This document shows positions 37,270 through 38,067 of a stretch of DNA of 38,067 bases, piece by piece. The notes beneath the pieces are model-generated. The model ran no database searches, was not told where the DNA came from, and saw only the letters and a program-made list of their open reading frames with translations. How positions within the stretch are numbered: the stretch's first letter is position 1; each line of letters starts with the position of its first letter. Origin of the DNA: a virus; IMG/VR virus record IMGVR_UViG_3300046557_000852, positions 1 through 38,067 of that record; one strand, written 5' to 3'. A program made the translations under genes and the position numbers.

Positions 37270-37835
37270 TGGACTATGTCACATACTCGCCAGACGGCGC
37301 AATCACCGGCGGTTACAGTCAAGAACTCCAGCCGGAACACGCCGGGTGCTACATCGAAGTGACTTCCGCCCAGCGCGAAGACTGGACCAGCTACCGGGCA
37401 AACGTGGCGCGGACCGGCGTGGAACTGATCGTCGTTGGCGCGCCGCCCGTCATGACACTTGAATCGGTCATCGCCGCCCGCCGCGCTGAGTCGGATCGTC
37501 TTGCCGCATCGATCCGCGACGCAGTGGTCGCGGGAACCTCGGCGGCGGAAATGGCTTCGTGGGCGATCAAGCTGGCCGAAGCGAAAAAGTTTGCCGCGAG
37601 CGAAGACCCTGCAGACGCACCGTGTCTTGTCGCCGAAGCGGGCTTCCGCGAAATCACGGTCGCGGCGTTGGTGGACAAGGTGCAGGCCAACGGTGTAGTG
37701 CTGGCCGGGCTGGAGGCGCAGATCGCCGGCATCAACGGCAAACATCGCGATGCGCTGGCGGCCATGACGGATGTCGCTGACGTCGTTGCGTACGACATCA
37801 CCGCCGGCTACCCGGAATTGCCGTTCCAATACTAA
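37269..37835 (+). CDS. Tail fibre assembly-like protein
   Basis: A 188-aa protein starting in a TAATG overlap with the fibre gene. Residues 1-60 (MDYVTYSPDGAITGGYSQELQPEHAG, VTSAQREDWTSYRAN) resemble short fibre-associated/assembly proteins. The central part has the helical MTLESVIAARRAESDRLAASIRDAV typical of DUF4376-like fibre assembly proteins. The location directly after the fibre gene supports an assembly chaperone role. Confidence 0.6.
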   Translation: MDYVTYSPDGAITGGYSQELQPEHAGCYIEVTSAQREDWTSYRANVARTGVELIVVGAPPVMTLESVIAARRAESDRLAASIRDAVVAGTSAAEMASWAIKLAEAKKFAASEDPADAPCLVAEAGFREITVAALVDKVQANGVVLAGLEAQIAGINGKHRDALAAMTDVADVVAYDITAGYPELPFQY

Positions 37836-37840
37836 ACCAT

Positions 37841-37858
37841 CCCGCGCGATCGGGCTTT
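37841..37858 (+). terminator. Weak terminator-like hairpin after the fibre assembly gene
   Basis: CCCG/CGGG (4 bp, 6-nt loop) followed by CTTTTA lies between the fibre assembly stop and the small membrane protein. The stem is short, so only weak termination or pausing is likely. Confidence 0.3.
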
Positions 37859-37881
37859 TATCCTTGCCAAGAAAGGGCGCC

Positions 37882-38067
37882 ATGCCAGAACAAGAACGCA
37901 ATCTGACGGACGACGACGTGAAGGCCATCGTCGACCAGCTGGAGAATCGCTGGATTGAGCGATTTTATGGAGACCTCGGGCGTGGCGTCTGGGGCGTGAT
38001 CTGGAAAGCAATCGTCGTCGCCCTGGTTGGTTTGGCGGCATATGGCTCTGTGAAAGGCATCAAATGA
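37882..38067 (+). CDS. Small membrane protein, holin-like
   Basis: A 61-aa protein with an acidic N-terminal helix (MPEQERNLTDDDVKAIVDQLENRW) and one C-terminal hydrophobic span (VWGVIWKAIVVALVGLAAYGSV, about residues 36-57), ending in a basic residue. Its location after the fibre genes, where the lysis cassette usually begins, suggests a holin or holin-associated protein; this is inference. AAAGG lies before the ATG. The stop codon is the last codon of the window. Confidence 0.55.
   Translation: MPEQERNLTDDDVKAIVDQLENRWIERFYGDLGRGVWGVIWKAIVVALVGLAAYGSVKGIK

Larger units (their letters stand above)
937..38067. mobile_element. Temperate siphophage prophage (incomplete at right end)
   Basis: The order integrase, early-left operon, CI repressor, Cro-like, CII, O/P-like replication genes, Q-like region, TerS/TerL, portal, protease, HK97-fold capsid, connectors, tail tube, G/GT chaperones, tape measure and tail tip/fibres is that of a lambda/HK97-like temperate siphophage. 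The genes overlap tightly (ATGA, TGATG, GTGA junctions), as in phage operons. I saw no disrupted essential gene, so the element may be functional. Endolysin and spanins are absent and presumably lie beyond 38067. The exact left boundary is not resolved. Confidence 0.9.

Noticed and set aside
1-38067. CRISPR arrays, tRNA genes and insertion sequences
   Set aside because: Read on both strands, no regularly spaced direct repeats, no tRNA-like cloverleaf and no transposase were seen.

Overview
The window is most of a temperate, HK97/lambda-like siphophage genome, evidently an integrated prophage, in a high-GC host. The gene families (DUF4224-linked integrase, RdgC, C5 methyltransferase with an SPDC motif, CII of the betaproteobacterial type) suggest a Burkholderiales host, perhaps Oxalobacteraceae; that assignment is inference. 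The left end (1-660) carries a BrnT/BrnA-like toxin-antitoxin pair next to the integrase. The lysis genes after the last small membrane protein, and the right attachment site, lie outside the window.

Layout. 937-8198 is one leftward (minus strand) early operon. In transcription order from a PL-like promoter at 8232-8260 it holds: variable protein 3, variable protein 2, two small ORFs, rdgC, an HD phosphohydrolase, a 36-aa membrane protein, variable protein 1, avd, a template repeat, a reverse transcriptase, a small ORF, a DUF4224 protein and the integrase. 8330-9776 is the immunity region (zinc-ribbon membrane protein, self-cleaving CI-type repressor, operators, Cro-like protein). 9921-17598 runs rightward with CII, small regulators, a C5 DNA methyltransferase, O/P-like replication proteins, a second tyrosine recombinase, a Q-like region with its own promoter/terminator, and an HNH endonuclease. 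18098-29629 is packaging, head and tail (TerS, TerL, portal, ClpP-type protease, HK97 capsid, connectors, tail tube, G/GT chaperones with a GGGAAAC -1 frameshift). 29637-38067 is tape measure, tail tip/fibre proteins and a holin-like protein.

The outstanding system is a diversity-generating retroelement (DGR). A 109-bp template repeat (3540-3648) lies between avd and a DGR-type reverse transcriptase and matches, without gaps, the 3' ends of three separate genes (VR1 4205-4311, VR2 6679-6787, VR3 7385-7493). I counted 39 mismatches at template adenines (26 A to G, 11 A to T, 2 A to C) and only one mismatch elsewhere. The targets are not tail fibres: they are DUF1566/C-type-lectin-fold proteins without recognisable signal peptides. 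Two of them are the first genes behind PL. PL and PR share the same geometry, with a 14-bp operator (TTAGGCNNGCCTAA) filling the spacer and running into the -10, so the same CI repressor should control the DGR, its targets, RdgC and the integrase. The sequence therefore suggests that diversified intracellular binding proteins are immediate-early phage products. Their role is unknown.
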